A stretch of 7,901 bases of DNA from an uncultured Synergistales bacterium (GTDB taxonomy: Bacteria > Synergistota > Synergistia > Synergistales > Aminobacteriaceae), in the NCBI GenBank assembly GCA_937957815.1, contig CALFXN010000254.1, positions 1-7,901 of the forward strand, given 5' to 3'. The notes beneath the pieces were generated by a model. The model was not told the origin of the DNA and did not search any database. It saw nothing but the letters and a program-made list of their open reading frames with translations. Each line of letters starts with the position of its first letter. The first letter of the stretch is position 1. Positions 1 to 6,271 of this stretch are shown here, piece by piece. The translations under genes and the position numbers were made by a program.

Positions 1-1003
1 CCGCTGCGGGCGCGCCGTCATGCCCCTTCCCGGAGGGTGTTCGATCGGAAGCAGGCCTATCGATCTTCATCTCAAAGGGCTCACCAGAATGGGGGCCAGT
101 ATAGAACTCGTACACGGTGCCGTTCACGCTCATACGGACGGTCTTGTCGGGACGCGAATCTACCTCGATTTCCCCTCTGTCGGCGCAACGGAGAATCTCA
201 TAATGGCTGCAATTTTCGCAAAAGGGGAGACCGTACTCGAAAACACTGCCCGAGAACCCGAGATTCATAACCTCGTCGAAGCACTTACGTCGATGGGTGC
301 AAAGATCGCCGAAGAGGGAACGGGAATCATCCGGATCCAGGGGGTCCCATCGCTTCACGATGCTGATACGAGCATCATTCCCGATCGCATTGAAATATGC
401 ACGTATCTTCTCGCAGGAGTGATCACAGGCGGCGATGTTACCGTCCAGAGAATCATTCCCGGCCATATCGATTCTCTCGTCGCGAAACTCGAAGAAGCGG
501 GGATGTCCGTCGAACTGACGGAAGACAGCGCGCGAGTTCATCCCAATGCACGCTTGAAGGCAGTCTCCCTGAAGACTCTCCCATACCCGGGGTTCCCGAC
601 GGATATTCAGCCTCAGATCATGGCCACTCTGTGTCTGGCCGAGGGAACGAGCGTCATTCACGAGAGTATCTTCCAGTCCCGCTTTTTGCATGCAAGCGAG
701 TTGAACAAGATGGGTGCAAAGATCGAAATTCAGGGGACTTCGGCGGTTGTTACGGGAGTTCCGGGGTTGTGCGGAGCCGACGTCTGTGCGACCGACCTCC
801 GTGCGGGAGCCGCATTGATACTTGCCGGACTCGCGGCCCAGGATACGACCGAAGTGTACCAGTTGGGACATCTCTGGAGAGGGTATGAAAACATTGAAAA
901 AAAATTGCGATCTCTCGGAGGTCGAGTCGACGTCGTCCCCGCAGATCCCCGTGGAACAAAAGTCTCAGCTTCTTCTGATACATCCGGCAGCAGTCAGGCG
1001 TGA
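1..1003 (+). CDS. murA: UDP-N-acetylglucosamine 1-carboxyvinyltransferase (MurA), 5'-truncated
   Basis: MurA transfers enolpyruvate from phosphoenolpyruvate to UDP-GlcNAc, the first committed cytosolic step of peptidoglycan synthesis. The reading frame is open from base 2, so the roughly 100 N-terminal residues lie outside the window. The ATG at 20 is internal, because the six codons before it (RCGRAV) fit the conserved stretch leading into the catalytic loop. The loop PGGCSIGSRPIDLH carries the cysteine (codon 38-40) equivalent to E. coli Cys115, the fosfomycin target. Further on are PGFPTDIQPQ (about base 590), whose Asp matches Asp305, then DLRAGAALILAGLA, and RGYE near 880 with the Arg matching Arg397. 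Two small oddities are HLWRGYE where HIDRGYE is usual, and a tail of about 20 residues past the normal C-terminus, rich in Ser, Ala and Thr. It heads the visible operon, and the next gene starts close after its stop. The family call is secure. Confidence 0.97.
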   Translation, partial: RCGRAVMPLPGGCSIGSRPIDLHLKGLTRMGASIELVHGAVHAHTDGLVGTRIYLDFPSVGATENLIMAAIFAKGETVLENTAREPEIHNLVEALTSMGAKIAEEGTGIIRIQGVPSLHDADTSIIPDRIEICTYLLAGVITGGDVTVQRIIPGHIDSLVAKLEEAGMSVELTEDSARVHPNARLKAVSLKTLPYPGFPTDIQPQIMATLCLAEGTSVIHESIFQSRFLHASELNKMGAKIEIQGTSAVVTGVPGLCGADVCATDLRAGAALILAGLAAQDTTEVYQLGHLWRGYENIEKKLRSLGGRVDVVPADPRGTKVSASSDTSGSSQA

Positions 1004-1031
1004 TGTCTCACGGAAGAACAATCACCCGCAC

Positions 1032-1916
1032 GTGAACGTGAAGTTGTCCACGGTTCGCGTCGTTACCTTCGTCGGACCGGCGGGAACGGGAAAGAGTCTC
1101 AGGGCGCAGCTTGTCGCACGATGGAACGATGTCGACTTCATCATTGATGATGGACTCCTGATCGCTGACGGACGGATTCTGGCCGGAAGGAGCGCAAAGG
1201 CCGAGAAAAACCTCGTCCGGGCTATTCGTCGTGCTCTTTTCCAGTATGACGACCACAGGGAATCGGTTATTGACGTCCTCTCCAAGGAGTGCCCCTGCAA
1301 GGTTATGATCATCGCGACGTCTCTTTCCATGGCGGAAAAAATCATCACAGCTCTCGGTCTTCCGTCTCCGGAAAAAACCATCGACATCACGGAAGTTGCC
1401 ACAAAGGAAGAAATCCGGAGCGCATTGCGGCAGCGGCACGAAAAGGGCCAGCACATCATTCCCGTCATACGCGCTCAGGTACGCCGAAACTTCGCTGGAA
1501 AACTCGTGGGCCATATTCGCGATTTTCTCAAACATCCCGGGAAAGAAGAAGGGGAGCGGACTATCGTGTGCCCACCCTTCAGTTTTTACGGCGCGCTCAG
1601 TATCGCTCCGACGGCGGTTGCCGATATCGTCGATCACGTTTCCCGGCGAAGCGTCCAGGCAAAGGAGATACGCGAGATCAGAATCCTTCCGACAGGGGAT
1701 TCGATACACATCGAAATTCACATGGACTTCTTTCTCGGTCGCTTCAACCTCCTCGCGGCCGGCCGTTCTCTGCGGCGGCGGGTCATTTTCGCAGTCCGAT
1801 ACTTCGCAGGCATGGACGTTTCATCGGTCGACGTCCACATTCAGGGAGTGGATCCGGATGGATGCAGCGCTTTTCCCATTCGTCCCGAAAGACGAAGACA
1901 TATCGCTCAGGACTGA
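1032..1916 (+). CDS. P-loop NTP-binding protein with C-terminal Asp23-like domain, function unknown
   Basis: No characterised gene is recognised. The N-terminal half begins with a short strand and a Walker A motif, GPAGTGKS (residues 15-22 from the GTG at 1032). It is followed by an Asp-rich strand, DFIIDDGLL (35-43), and a basic/polar segment ending RSAKAEKN. A second hydrophobic strand, VMIIATS (91-97), is typical of a nucleotide-binding fold. From about residue 182, FSFYGALSIAPTAVADIVDHV through VDVHIQGV (about 273) follows the Asp23/Gls24 pattern: YG-x-(I/L)-x-I at the start, an alternating strand, and a closing (V/I)-x-V-x-(I/V)-x-G-V. Asp23-family proteins are known as envelope-associated stress factors in Gram-positive bacteria. 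The start is uncertain. GTG 1032, GTG 1038 and TTG 1044 are all possible and none has a good ribosome site, while an ATG at 885 would lie deep inside murA. The end overlaps the glycosylase gene by 59 bases. It may act in envelope homeostasis, which is inference from domain and neighbours. Confidence 0.8.
   Translation: MNVKLSTVRVVTFVGPAGTGKSLRAQLVARWNDVDFIIDDGLLIADGRILAGRSAKAEKNLVRAIRRALFQYDDHRESVIDVLSKECPCKVMIIATSLSMAEKIITALGLPSPEKTIDITEVATKEEIRSALRQRHEKGQHIIPVIRAQVRRNFAGKLVGHIRDFLKHPGKEEGERTIVCPPFSFYGALSIAPTAVADIVDHVSRRSVQAKEIREIRILPTGDSIHIEIHMDFFLGRFNLLAAGRSLRRRVIFAVRYFAGMDVSSVDVHIQGVDPDGCSAFPIRPERRRHIAQD
1843..1848 (+). promoter_or_regulatory. Ribosome binding site of the uracil-DNA glycosylase gene
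   Basis: AGGGAG lies nine bases before the ATG at 1858, inside the end of the preceding gene. It supports that ATG as the start. No other ATG, GTG or TTG occurs in frame between 1861 and the codon of the first cluster cysteine, so the 59-base gene overlap is effectively forced. Confidence 0.6.
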
Positions 1917-2520
1917 CGCAGCCTGGAACCTTCTTCAATCGAGGCTGCAGGCATGTGCAGACTGCCCCCTTTCCGACGGACGAACGAATGTCGTTCCGGG
2001 AGAGGGCTACAGAGAAAGCCCCGTTCTCTTCATCGGCGAAGCTCCGGGAGCCGACGAAGATATTCAGGGACGCCCCTTTGTCGGACGTGCGGGACAACTT
2101 TTGACACAGATTCTGTCTTCCGGGGGGATACAGAGAAAGGATGCCTATATCACGAACGTCGTGAAGTGCCGTCCTCCGCAGAACCGGGTTCCCACTGTCC
2201 AGGAAATGATGTTCTGCAATAAGTACCTTGAATCCCAGATTGCCTTGATCAACCCGAAAATCATCGTCTGCCTGGGGAATACCCCGTTGAAATGGCTCAC
2301 GAAAACGACCGAGGGGATAACGTCGCTTCGGGGAAAATGGCTGAAATGGAGAGGGATAGACTTTTTTCCGATGTTTCATCCGAGCTATCTCCTCCGGAAT
2401 GATTCGAGAAAGGCCGGAAGCCCCAAACATCTTACGTGGCAGGATGTACAGGAGCTTCGGAAGAGATGGGACGAAATCTCCGGTTCACATGCGGCTTCGA
2501 CAGAAGGAGCATCGAAATGA
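1858..2520 (+). CDS. Uracil-DNA glycosylase, family 4 type (iron-sulfur)
   Basis: The predicted 220-residue enzyme removes uracil, formed by cytosine deamination or dUTP misincorporation, from DNA as the first step of base-excision repair. Four cysteines are spaced as in family 4 enzymes that hold a [4Fe-4S] cluster: C33 and C36 (CADC), C104 in NVVKCRPPQNR, and C120. Motif 1 is GEAPGADED at 60-68, followed by GRPFVGRAG, which is characteristic of families 4 and 5. Motif 2 is HPSYLLR at 174-180. The conserved SLRGKW lies at 156-161. The 220-residue length fits the family, with perhaps 20 extra N-terminal residues before the cysteine pair. Family 4 is favoured over family 5 because of the GEAPG motif. 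The stop overlaps the uppS start as ATGA. A repair gene inside an envelope operon is unexpected. The older labels 'DNA polymerase bacteriophage-type' or SPO1 polymerase-related domain refer to the same fold. Confidence 0.93.
   Translation: MDAALFPFVPKDEDISLRTDAAWNLLQSRLQACADCPLSDGRTNVVPGEGYRESPVLFIGEAPGADEDIQGRPFVGRAGQLLTQILSSGGIQRKDAYITNVVKCRPPQNRVPTVQEMMFCNKYLESQIALINPKIIVCLGNTPLKWLTKTTEGITSLRGKWLKWRGIDFFPMFHPSYLLRNDSRKAGSPKHLTWQDVQELRKRWDEISGSHAASTEGASK
2504..2509 (+). promoter_or_regulatory. Ribosome binding site of uppS
   Basis: AAGGAG sits seven bases before the ATG at 2517 and within the last codons of the glycosylase gene. It decides the uppS start in favour of 2517 over the in-frame ATG at 2436, which would add 27 residues of unrelated sequence. 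Confidence 0.8.
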
Positions 2521-3233
2521 CACAGAATACCGCGTCCATTCCGCTTCACCTTGCCATCATCATGGATGGAAACGGCCGGTGGGCCAGGCAGAGAATGCTT
2601 CCCCGCATTCTCGGGCACAGAGCCGGGGCGTCGACTCTCGTGCGCGTCGTCCGCGCAGCGGCGGAAAGGGGAATTCGCTTTCTTTCGATCTACGCATTTT
2701 CGACCGAGAACTGGCAACGCCCGCGAACCGAAGTGCTCGGACTCATGGCGCTTTTTCGCGCCTACGCACGGCGAAAAGTCCGCGAACTCGTTCAGGAGAA
2801 CGTCCGGTTGCTCGTCGCAGGGAGAATAGAAGATTTTCCACAGGATCTTCGCGAACTTCTCGAATACGCGCAAAGAGAGACTGCGGTGGAAGATCCGAGA
2901 CTGACGCTGATCGCATGTCTGAACTACGGCGGAAGGCAGGAAATCCTTGATGCGATCCGGAAAATACGCCGTTCAGGAACAGCGGAAGAAATCGACGAGG
3001 AGAACTTCCGCCGATATCTCTACCTCCCCGATGTTCCGGATCCGGACCTTATCGTTCGGACAAGTGGAGAAATGCGCCTGAGCAATTTCTGGCTCTGGCA
3101 GGGAAGTTACAGCGAACTGTATTTCACCGAGAAATTGTGGCCGGATTTCGATGAATCCGAACTCGACAAGGCATTGTCCGCTTACGCAAAAAGGGAACGA
3201 CGCTATGGAAACGTTCAAAGCGCAGTATCGTGA
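2517..3233 (+). CDS. uppS: Isoprenyl transferase / undecaprenyl diphosphate synthase (UppS)
   Basis: UppS is a cis-prenyltransferase that condenses isopentenyl diphosphate onto farnesyl diphosphate. The product is undecaprenyl diphosphate, the lipid carrier for peptidoglycan and surface-glycan precursors. The 238-residue protein from ATG 2517 has the usual length. It shows HLAIIMDGNGRWA with the catalytic Asp at residue 17, then the phosphate-binding GHRAG, and FSTENWQRP. The C-terminal signature is RTSGEMRLSNFWLWQ with Arg181, Arg187 and Ser189, followed by SYSE with Glu200, the Mg-linked residue in the family. FWLWQ stands where FLLWQ is common. The start overlaps the glycosylase stop by four bases (ATGA), suggesting translational coupling, and the end overlaps cdsA by 29 bases. 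Product chain length cannot be read from sequence alone. The substrate precursors come from the pathway to which dxr and ispG downstream belong. Confidence 0.97.
   Translation: MTQNTASIPLHLAIIMDGNGRWARQRMLPRILGHRAGASTLVRVVRAAAERGIRFLSIYAFSTENWQRPRTEVLGLMALFRAYARRKVRELVQENVRLLVAGRIEDFPQDLRELLEYAQRETAVEDPRLTLIACLNYGGRQEILDAIRKIRRSGTAEEIDEENFRRYLYLPDVPDPDLIVRTSGEMRLSNFWLWQGSYSELYFTEKLWPDFDESELDKALSAYAKRERRYGNVQSAVS
3191..3196 (+). promoter_or_regulatory. Ribosome binding site of cdsA
   Basis: AAGGGA lies eight bases before the ATG at 3205, inside the uppS coding region. It favours 3205 over the in-frame ATG at 3151 as the cdsA start, since the latter would add 18 polar residues not expected at the N-terminus of this membrane enzyme. 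Confidence 0.65.
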
Positions 3234-4029
3234 ACTTCTCGTTCGCGGAGCGAGCGGAGCCGCTATTGTTCTCGCAACGCTTTCCTCAGCGCACGCGGGA
3301 GGCGTATATTGGGCGGCGTTGTGCTTCCTGCTCTCTTTTCTGTCGCTCGTAGAGTTCTACAAGCTGCTCGGAAGACAACAGAAGCTCTCGAAGGGGATCG
3401 GCTACATCATGGCGTGTGTCGTCATGCTTTCCGCATATCACGGCGCGCGATCCTTTTCGCTCTATCTGACCCTCTCACTTGGGACGTTCGCCGTGTTCCT
3501 TATCGAAATACTTCGCCGTCAGTTCTCCGGTTCGAGCGCTTCGGTTTCGAATGTCGGAGGACTTCTTACCGGGCTTATCTTTATCGTCGTCCCCTGGATG
3601 TGCATCTTCATGCTCCGCGACCTTCCGTCCGGACGATACCTCGTATTCGCGCTTTTCGTCTGCACCTGGAGCTGCGATGTTTTCGCATACCTCATGGGGA
3701 GTCGTTGGGGACGGACTCCGTTGTGCGACAAAGTCAGCCCCAAAAAGACGTGGGAGGGGTTCGTCGGTGGAGTTACGGGGAGTCTTCTGAGCGCCGGATT
3801 CTTCGCCTATGAAATTGGGTTGCCGCCTCTTCCCATTCTGTACGTCGGACTCGTCTGCGGAATCGTCGGGCAGCTCGGCGACCTCGCAGAGTCGATGATC
3901 AAACGGGAGTTCGGCGCAAAGGACAGCGGAACCCTGATTCCGGGACACGGGGGATTCCTCGACCGTTTCGACAGCATTCTCATCAACGGAGTCCTGACGT
4001 ACTTCCTTTTCGCGGTGGTCTTCCGATGA
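3205..4029 (+). CDS. cdsA: Phosphatidate cytidylyltransferase (CdsA)
   Basis: This integral membrane enzyme makes CDP-diacylglycerol from phosphatidic acid and CTP, the branch point to the main bacterial phospholipids. From ATG 3205 the protein is 274 residues, normal for the family. Several hydrophobic segments are visible, including those around residues 15-30, 35-55, 65-80, 90-103, 118-135 and 147-165. The conserved CDVFAYLMGSRWG is followed by SPKKTWEGFVGG. The full CDP-alcohol-forming signature spans residues 230-256: SMIKR, then KDSG, PGHGG and LDRFD, with the metal-binding aspartates intact. The start overlaps uppS by 29 bases, and the stop overlaps the dxr start as ATGA. An alternative longer start at 3151 is unlikely given the ribosome site before 3205. 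The identification is secure. Confidence 0.96.
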   Translation: METFKAQYRELLVRGASGAAIVLATLSSAHAGGVYWAALCFLLSFLSLVEFYKLLGRQQKLSKGIGYIMACVVMLSAYHGARSFSLYLTLSLGTFAVFLIEILRRQFSGSSASVSNVGGLLTGLIFIVVPWMCIFMLRDLPSGRYLVFALFVCTWSCDVFAYLMGSRWGRTPLCDKVSPKKTWEGFVGGVTGSLLSAGFFAYEIGLPPLPILYVGLVCGIVGQLGDLAESMIKREFGAKDSGTLIPGHGGFLDRFDSILINGVLTYFLFAVVFR

Positions 4030-5195
4030 ACCGCCCCGTACGCATCGTCGTCATCGGTGCAACGGGCAGCGTCGGATCTTCCGTGCTCGACGTCTGCCGG
4101 GCGTATCCTGAATTTTTTACGATCGTCGGCCTCGCCGCCGGATCGAATGTGGAGTCCCTCTTTCGCCTGGCACATGAATTTTCGCCGTCAGTCGCATACC
4201 TGGCAGATCCCGTCGCCGCCCAAGAATTCCGCTCACTCGCAGGAAATCGTTTTCCGTGCCTTGAAGGAAGCGAAGGACTTCTCGCTCTCTCCTGTCTGCC
4301 GGATGCGGATCAGATCGTCTTCGCGTCGTCGGGGACCGCCGCGATTCCGGCATTGATCGGGGCGCTCGATTCGGGGAAGGATATTTCCCTGGCGAACAAG
4401 GAGAGCATTCTCGTAGCGGCCCCCTGGGTCATGCCGAAAGTATCGCGACCCAACCAGATCCGTCCGCTCGACAGCGAGCACAACGCAATCTGGCAATGCC
4501 TCCGCAATGAGGACATTCACACCGTCAATCGTCTGATCCTCACCGCATCGGGAGGGCCGTTCCGTTCTTTTTCCATGGAACGGATGCGTACCGTCACTCC
4601 CGAAGAGGCGCTCAGGCACCCCGTGTGGCTCATGGGGGCAAAAATATCCATCGACAGCGCCACTCTGATGAACAAAGGAATTGAAATCATCGAGGCATCG
4701 TTGCTCTTTTCCATGCCGATCGGACGCGTCGAAGCGATCCTTTCACCGGGATCCTTCGCACACGGTATCGTCGAATTCATCGACGGAACAATGAAGATCG
4801 CCGCTTCGATTCCTGATATGCGGCTCCCGTCCCTCGTCGCCATGTCCTTCCCGAATCGGCTTCCCCTGCGTTTTCCGTCACTGAAGGTCAACACGCTCCA
4901 CGAGAAGACGATCCCGTTCGAAGAACCTGACATCGTTCGCTTTCCGGCGATTGGAATCGCAAAAGAGGCCGGCAGGAGGGGAGGAGCGTACCCCGCGTTG
5001 CTTGTCGGCGCGGATGAAGTCGCCGTCGAAGCCTTTCTTCGTCACGAATTGACGTTTCTTGACATCCCCCGCGTTGTCGAACAAACGCTTGAAATGTACG
5101 ACGGCCCGTCACCCTCTTCTCCGGAAGACGCCATCGCTCTTGTCGATTACGGACGAAGACAGTGCCGGCGCCTTTGTACCGCAGCAACCGTCTGA
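4026..5195 (+). CDS. dxr: 1-deoxy-D-xylulose 5-phosphate reductoisomerase (Dxr/IspC)
   Basis: Dxr converts 1-deoxy-D-xylulose 5-phosphate to 2-C-methyl-D-erythritol 4-phosphate with NADPH, the committed step of the MEP isoprenoid pathway and the target of fosmidomycin. The 389-residue protein has the NADPH-binding GATGSVGSS (11-19), LANKESILVAA (122-132) and the metal ligands Asp149, Glu151 (in DSEHNAIWQ) and Glu220. LTASGGPFR lies at 172-180. The active-site lid has His198 and Trp201 (HPVW), and the substrate phosphate site has Ser211, Asn216 and Lys217 in DSATLMNKG. PDMRLP occurs at 263-268. The usual HPQS before the active-site His is SPGS here, although His246 itself (E. coli His257) is kept. 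NAANE-VAV near the end reads VGADEVAV. The ATG overlaps the cdsA stop (ATGA), and a weak GGTGG lies seven bases upstream. All core catalytic residues are present, so the enzyme should be active, though it is a divergent family member. Confidence 0.96.
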   Translation: MNRPVRIVVIGATGSVGSSVLDVCRAYPEFFTIVGLAAGSNVESLFRLAHEFSPSVAYLADPVAAQEFRSLAGNRFPCLEGSEGLLALSCLPDADQIVFASSGTAAIPALIGALDSGKDISLANKESILVAAPWVMPKVSRPNQIRPLDSEHNAIWQCLRNEDIHTVNRLILTASGGPFRSFSMERMRTVTPEEALRHPVWLMGAKISIDSATLMNKGIEIIEASLLFSMPIGRVEAILSPGSFAHGIVEFIDGTMKIAASIPDMRLPSLVAMSFPNRLPLRFPSLKVNTLHEKTIPFEEPDIVRFPAIGIAKEAGRRGGAYPALLVGADEVAVEAFLRHELTFLDIPRVVEQTLEMYDGPSPSSPEDAIALVDYGRRQCRRLCTAATV

Positions 5196-5208
5196 CAGGA
5201 AATGACTG

Positions 5209-5215
5209 AAGGAGG
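5209..5215 (+). promoter_or_regulatory. Strong ribosome binding site of rseP
   Basis: AAGGAGG lies nine bases before the GTG at 5225, the best ribosome site in the window. It sits in the 29-base gap after dxr. It identifies GTG as the rseP start, from which the protein begins directly with the first membrane segment. Confidence 0.85.
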
Positions 5216-5224
5216 AATTCTTCT

Positions 5225-6259
5225 GTGATCAGCATCCTCTCTTTCGCTATCGTCATCGCCATTTGCGTTGTCGTTCATGAAATGGGGCATTTTTTGACTG
5301 CTCGTGCGGTCGGTGTTCACGTACATGAGTTTTCATTCGGCTTTGGCCCCGTTCTCGTTTCAAGGATACGAAAGGGAACGAAGTGGTCTCTTCGCGCGGC
5401 GCCGCTCGGAGGATTCGTACGGCTTGCCGGACTCGAAGAAGAAGGGGAGGAAACCGTTCCGGCGGGGGGGGCATTCATGGAAAAATCCGCGTGGAAACGT
5501 TTTCTCATCCTCTTCAACGGTCCTCTCGCCAATATGCTGCTGGCCGTGTTCCTGACGGCCCTTTTCCTTGCAGGGCACGGAACTCTCGACATGCAGAGCA
5601 CGCGAATCGGTGAAATCATGCCCGGCTTCCCGGCAGAAAAAGGAGGCATGCTGGTGGGAGACGAGATTCGAAACATAAACGGGATTGCCGTGACCTCCTG
5701 GAGGGAAATGTCCGAAACCATAAGAGACCAGGCCTTATCGGGGCCCGTGACGTTTGGATTCGTACGCTCGGGCGAAACGCGAACGATCACCGTCGGTATC
5801 CCCAGGGATGAGGAATCCGGAGTTCCAGTCTTCGGAATACGCCCGTCGATGAAGCGCTACGCGCCTCATGAGGCGTTCGTTTCGGCATTCGGATATACCG
5901 TTTCGATGAGTGTCGAAATGATCCGGAATATTGTCGGCTGGATCACGCGGAAGATTGATGTCGACGTGACCGGCCCCGTAGGCATCGCAACGATGGCAGG
6001 AGACGCCGCCCGCCGCGGCTGGTGGACGTTTGTCTCCTTTCTTGCCCTGATCAGTCTGAATCTTGGACTGCTCAACCTCTTCCCGTTCCCGGCACTCGAT
6101 GGAGGCAGACTCGTCTTCATCATGGGAGAGATGATGACGGGGAAGCGCGTTCCCGAAAAGACTGAAGGTTTTATTCACTACGTCGGATTCGTCGTTCTCA
6201 TAGGACTGATTCTCCTGATCACATGGAACGATATATCAAAGCTGTTTTTTTCGAAATAG
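5225..6259 (+). CDS. rseP: Site-2-type intramembrane zinc metalloprotease (RseP/RasP family)
   Basis: Proteases of this family cut membrane-spanning substrates within the bilayer. They release sigma factors from anti-sigma proteins or clear signal-peptide remnants. The 344-residue protein starts with a membrane helix that contains the zinc-binding HEMGH at 18-22. It continues with a GPLAN-containing hydrophobic segment (about 93-118), a single PDZ domain (about 127-192, with GMLVGDEIRNING), and the C-terminal LNLFPFPALDGG, where Asp292 is the third zinc ligand. A final membrane helix spans about 318-334. One PDZ domain and this length resemble RasP of Gram-positive bacteria more than the two-PDZ RseP of E. 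coli. The start is GTG. A run of eight G (5464-5471) encodes PAGGAF without breaking the frame. The substrate cannot be deduced; no sigma or anti-sigma gene is in the window. Its neighbours, cdsA, dxr and ispG, match the conserved cluster context. Confidence 0.95.
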   Translation: MISILSFAIVIAICVVVHEMGHFLTARAVGVHVHEFSFGFGPVLVSRIRKGTKWSLRAAPLGGFVRLAGLEEEGEETVPAGGAFMEKSAWKRFLILFNGPLANMLLAVFLTALFLAGHGTLDMQSTRIGEIMPGFPAEKGGMLVGDEIRNINGIAVTSWREMSETIRDQALSGPVTFGFVRSGETRTITVGIPRDEESGVPVFGIRPSMKRYAPHEAFVSAFGYTVSMSVEMIRNIVGWITRKIDVDVTGPVGIATMAGDAARRGWWTFVSFLALISLNLGLLNLFPFPALDGGRLVFIMGEMMTGKRVPEKTEGFIHYVGFVVLIGLILLITWNDISKLFFSK

Positions 6260-6271
6260 CCCGATGAAAGG

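Noticed and set aside
1..30. Possible adapter or foreign sequence at the left end as well.
   Set aside because: The frame is open from base 2 and its residues fit MurA directly upstream of the catalytic loop, with no adapter match, so this end looks genomic.
1008..1721. Antisense open frames opposite the P-loop/Asp23 gene.
   Set aside because: The + strand frame carries a Walker A motif and an Asp23-like pattern. The antisense translation has no domain and no plausible ribosome site.
1289..2104. Second + strand frame of 271 codons across the P-loop and glycosylase genes.
   Set aside because: Its translation is Arg- and Ser-rich with no domain pattern, typical of a shifted frame. The real genes in this stretch have clear motifs in other frames.
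5196..5224. Possible terminator or promoter between dxr and rseP.
   Set aside because: The 29-base gap is almost entirely the ribosome site and its flanks. There is no hairpin with a T run and no room for a standard promoter.
5464..5471. Run of eight G within rseP as a possible frameshift or phase-variable tract.
   Set aside because: The RseP frame reads through it cleanly with family motifs on both sides. One short run gives no sign of variation, although it is a likely spot for sequencing error.
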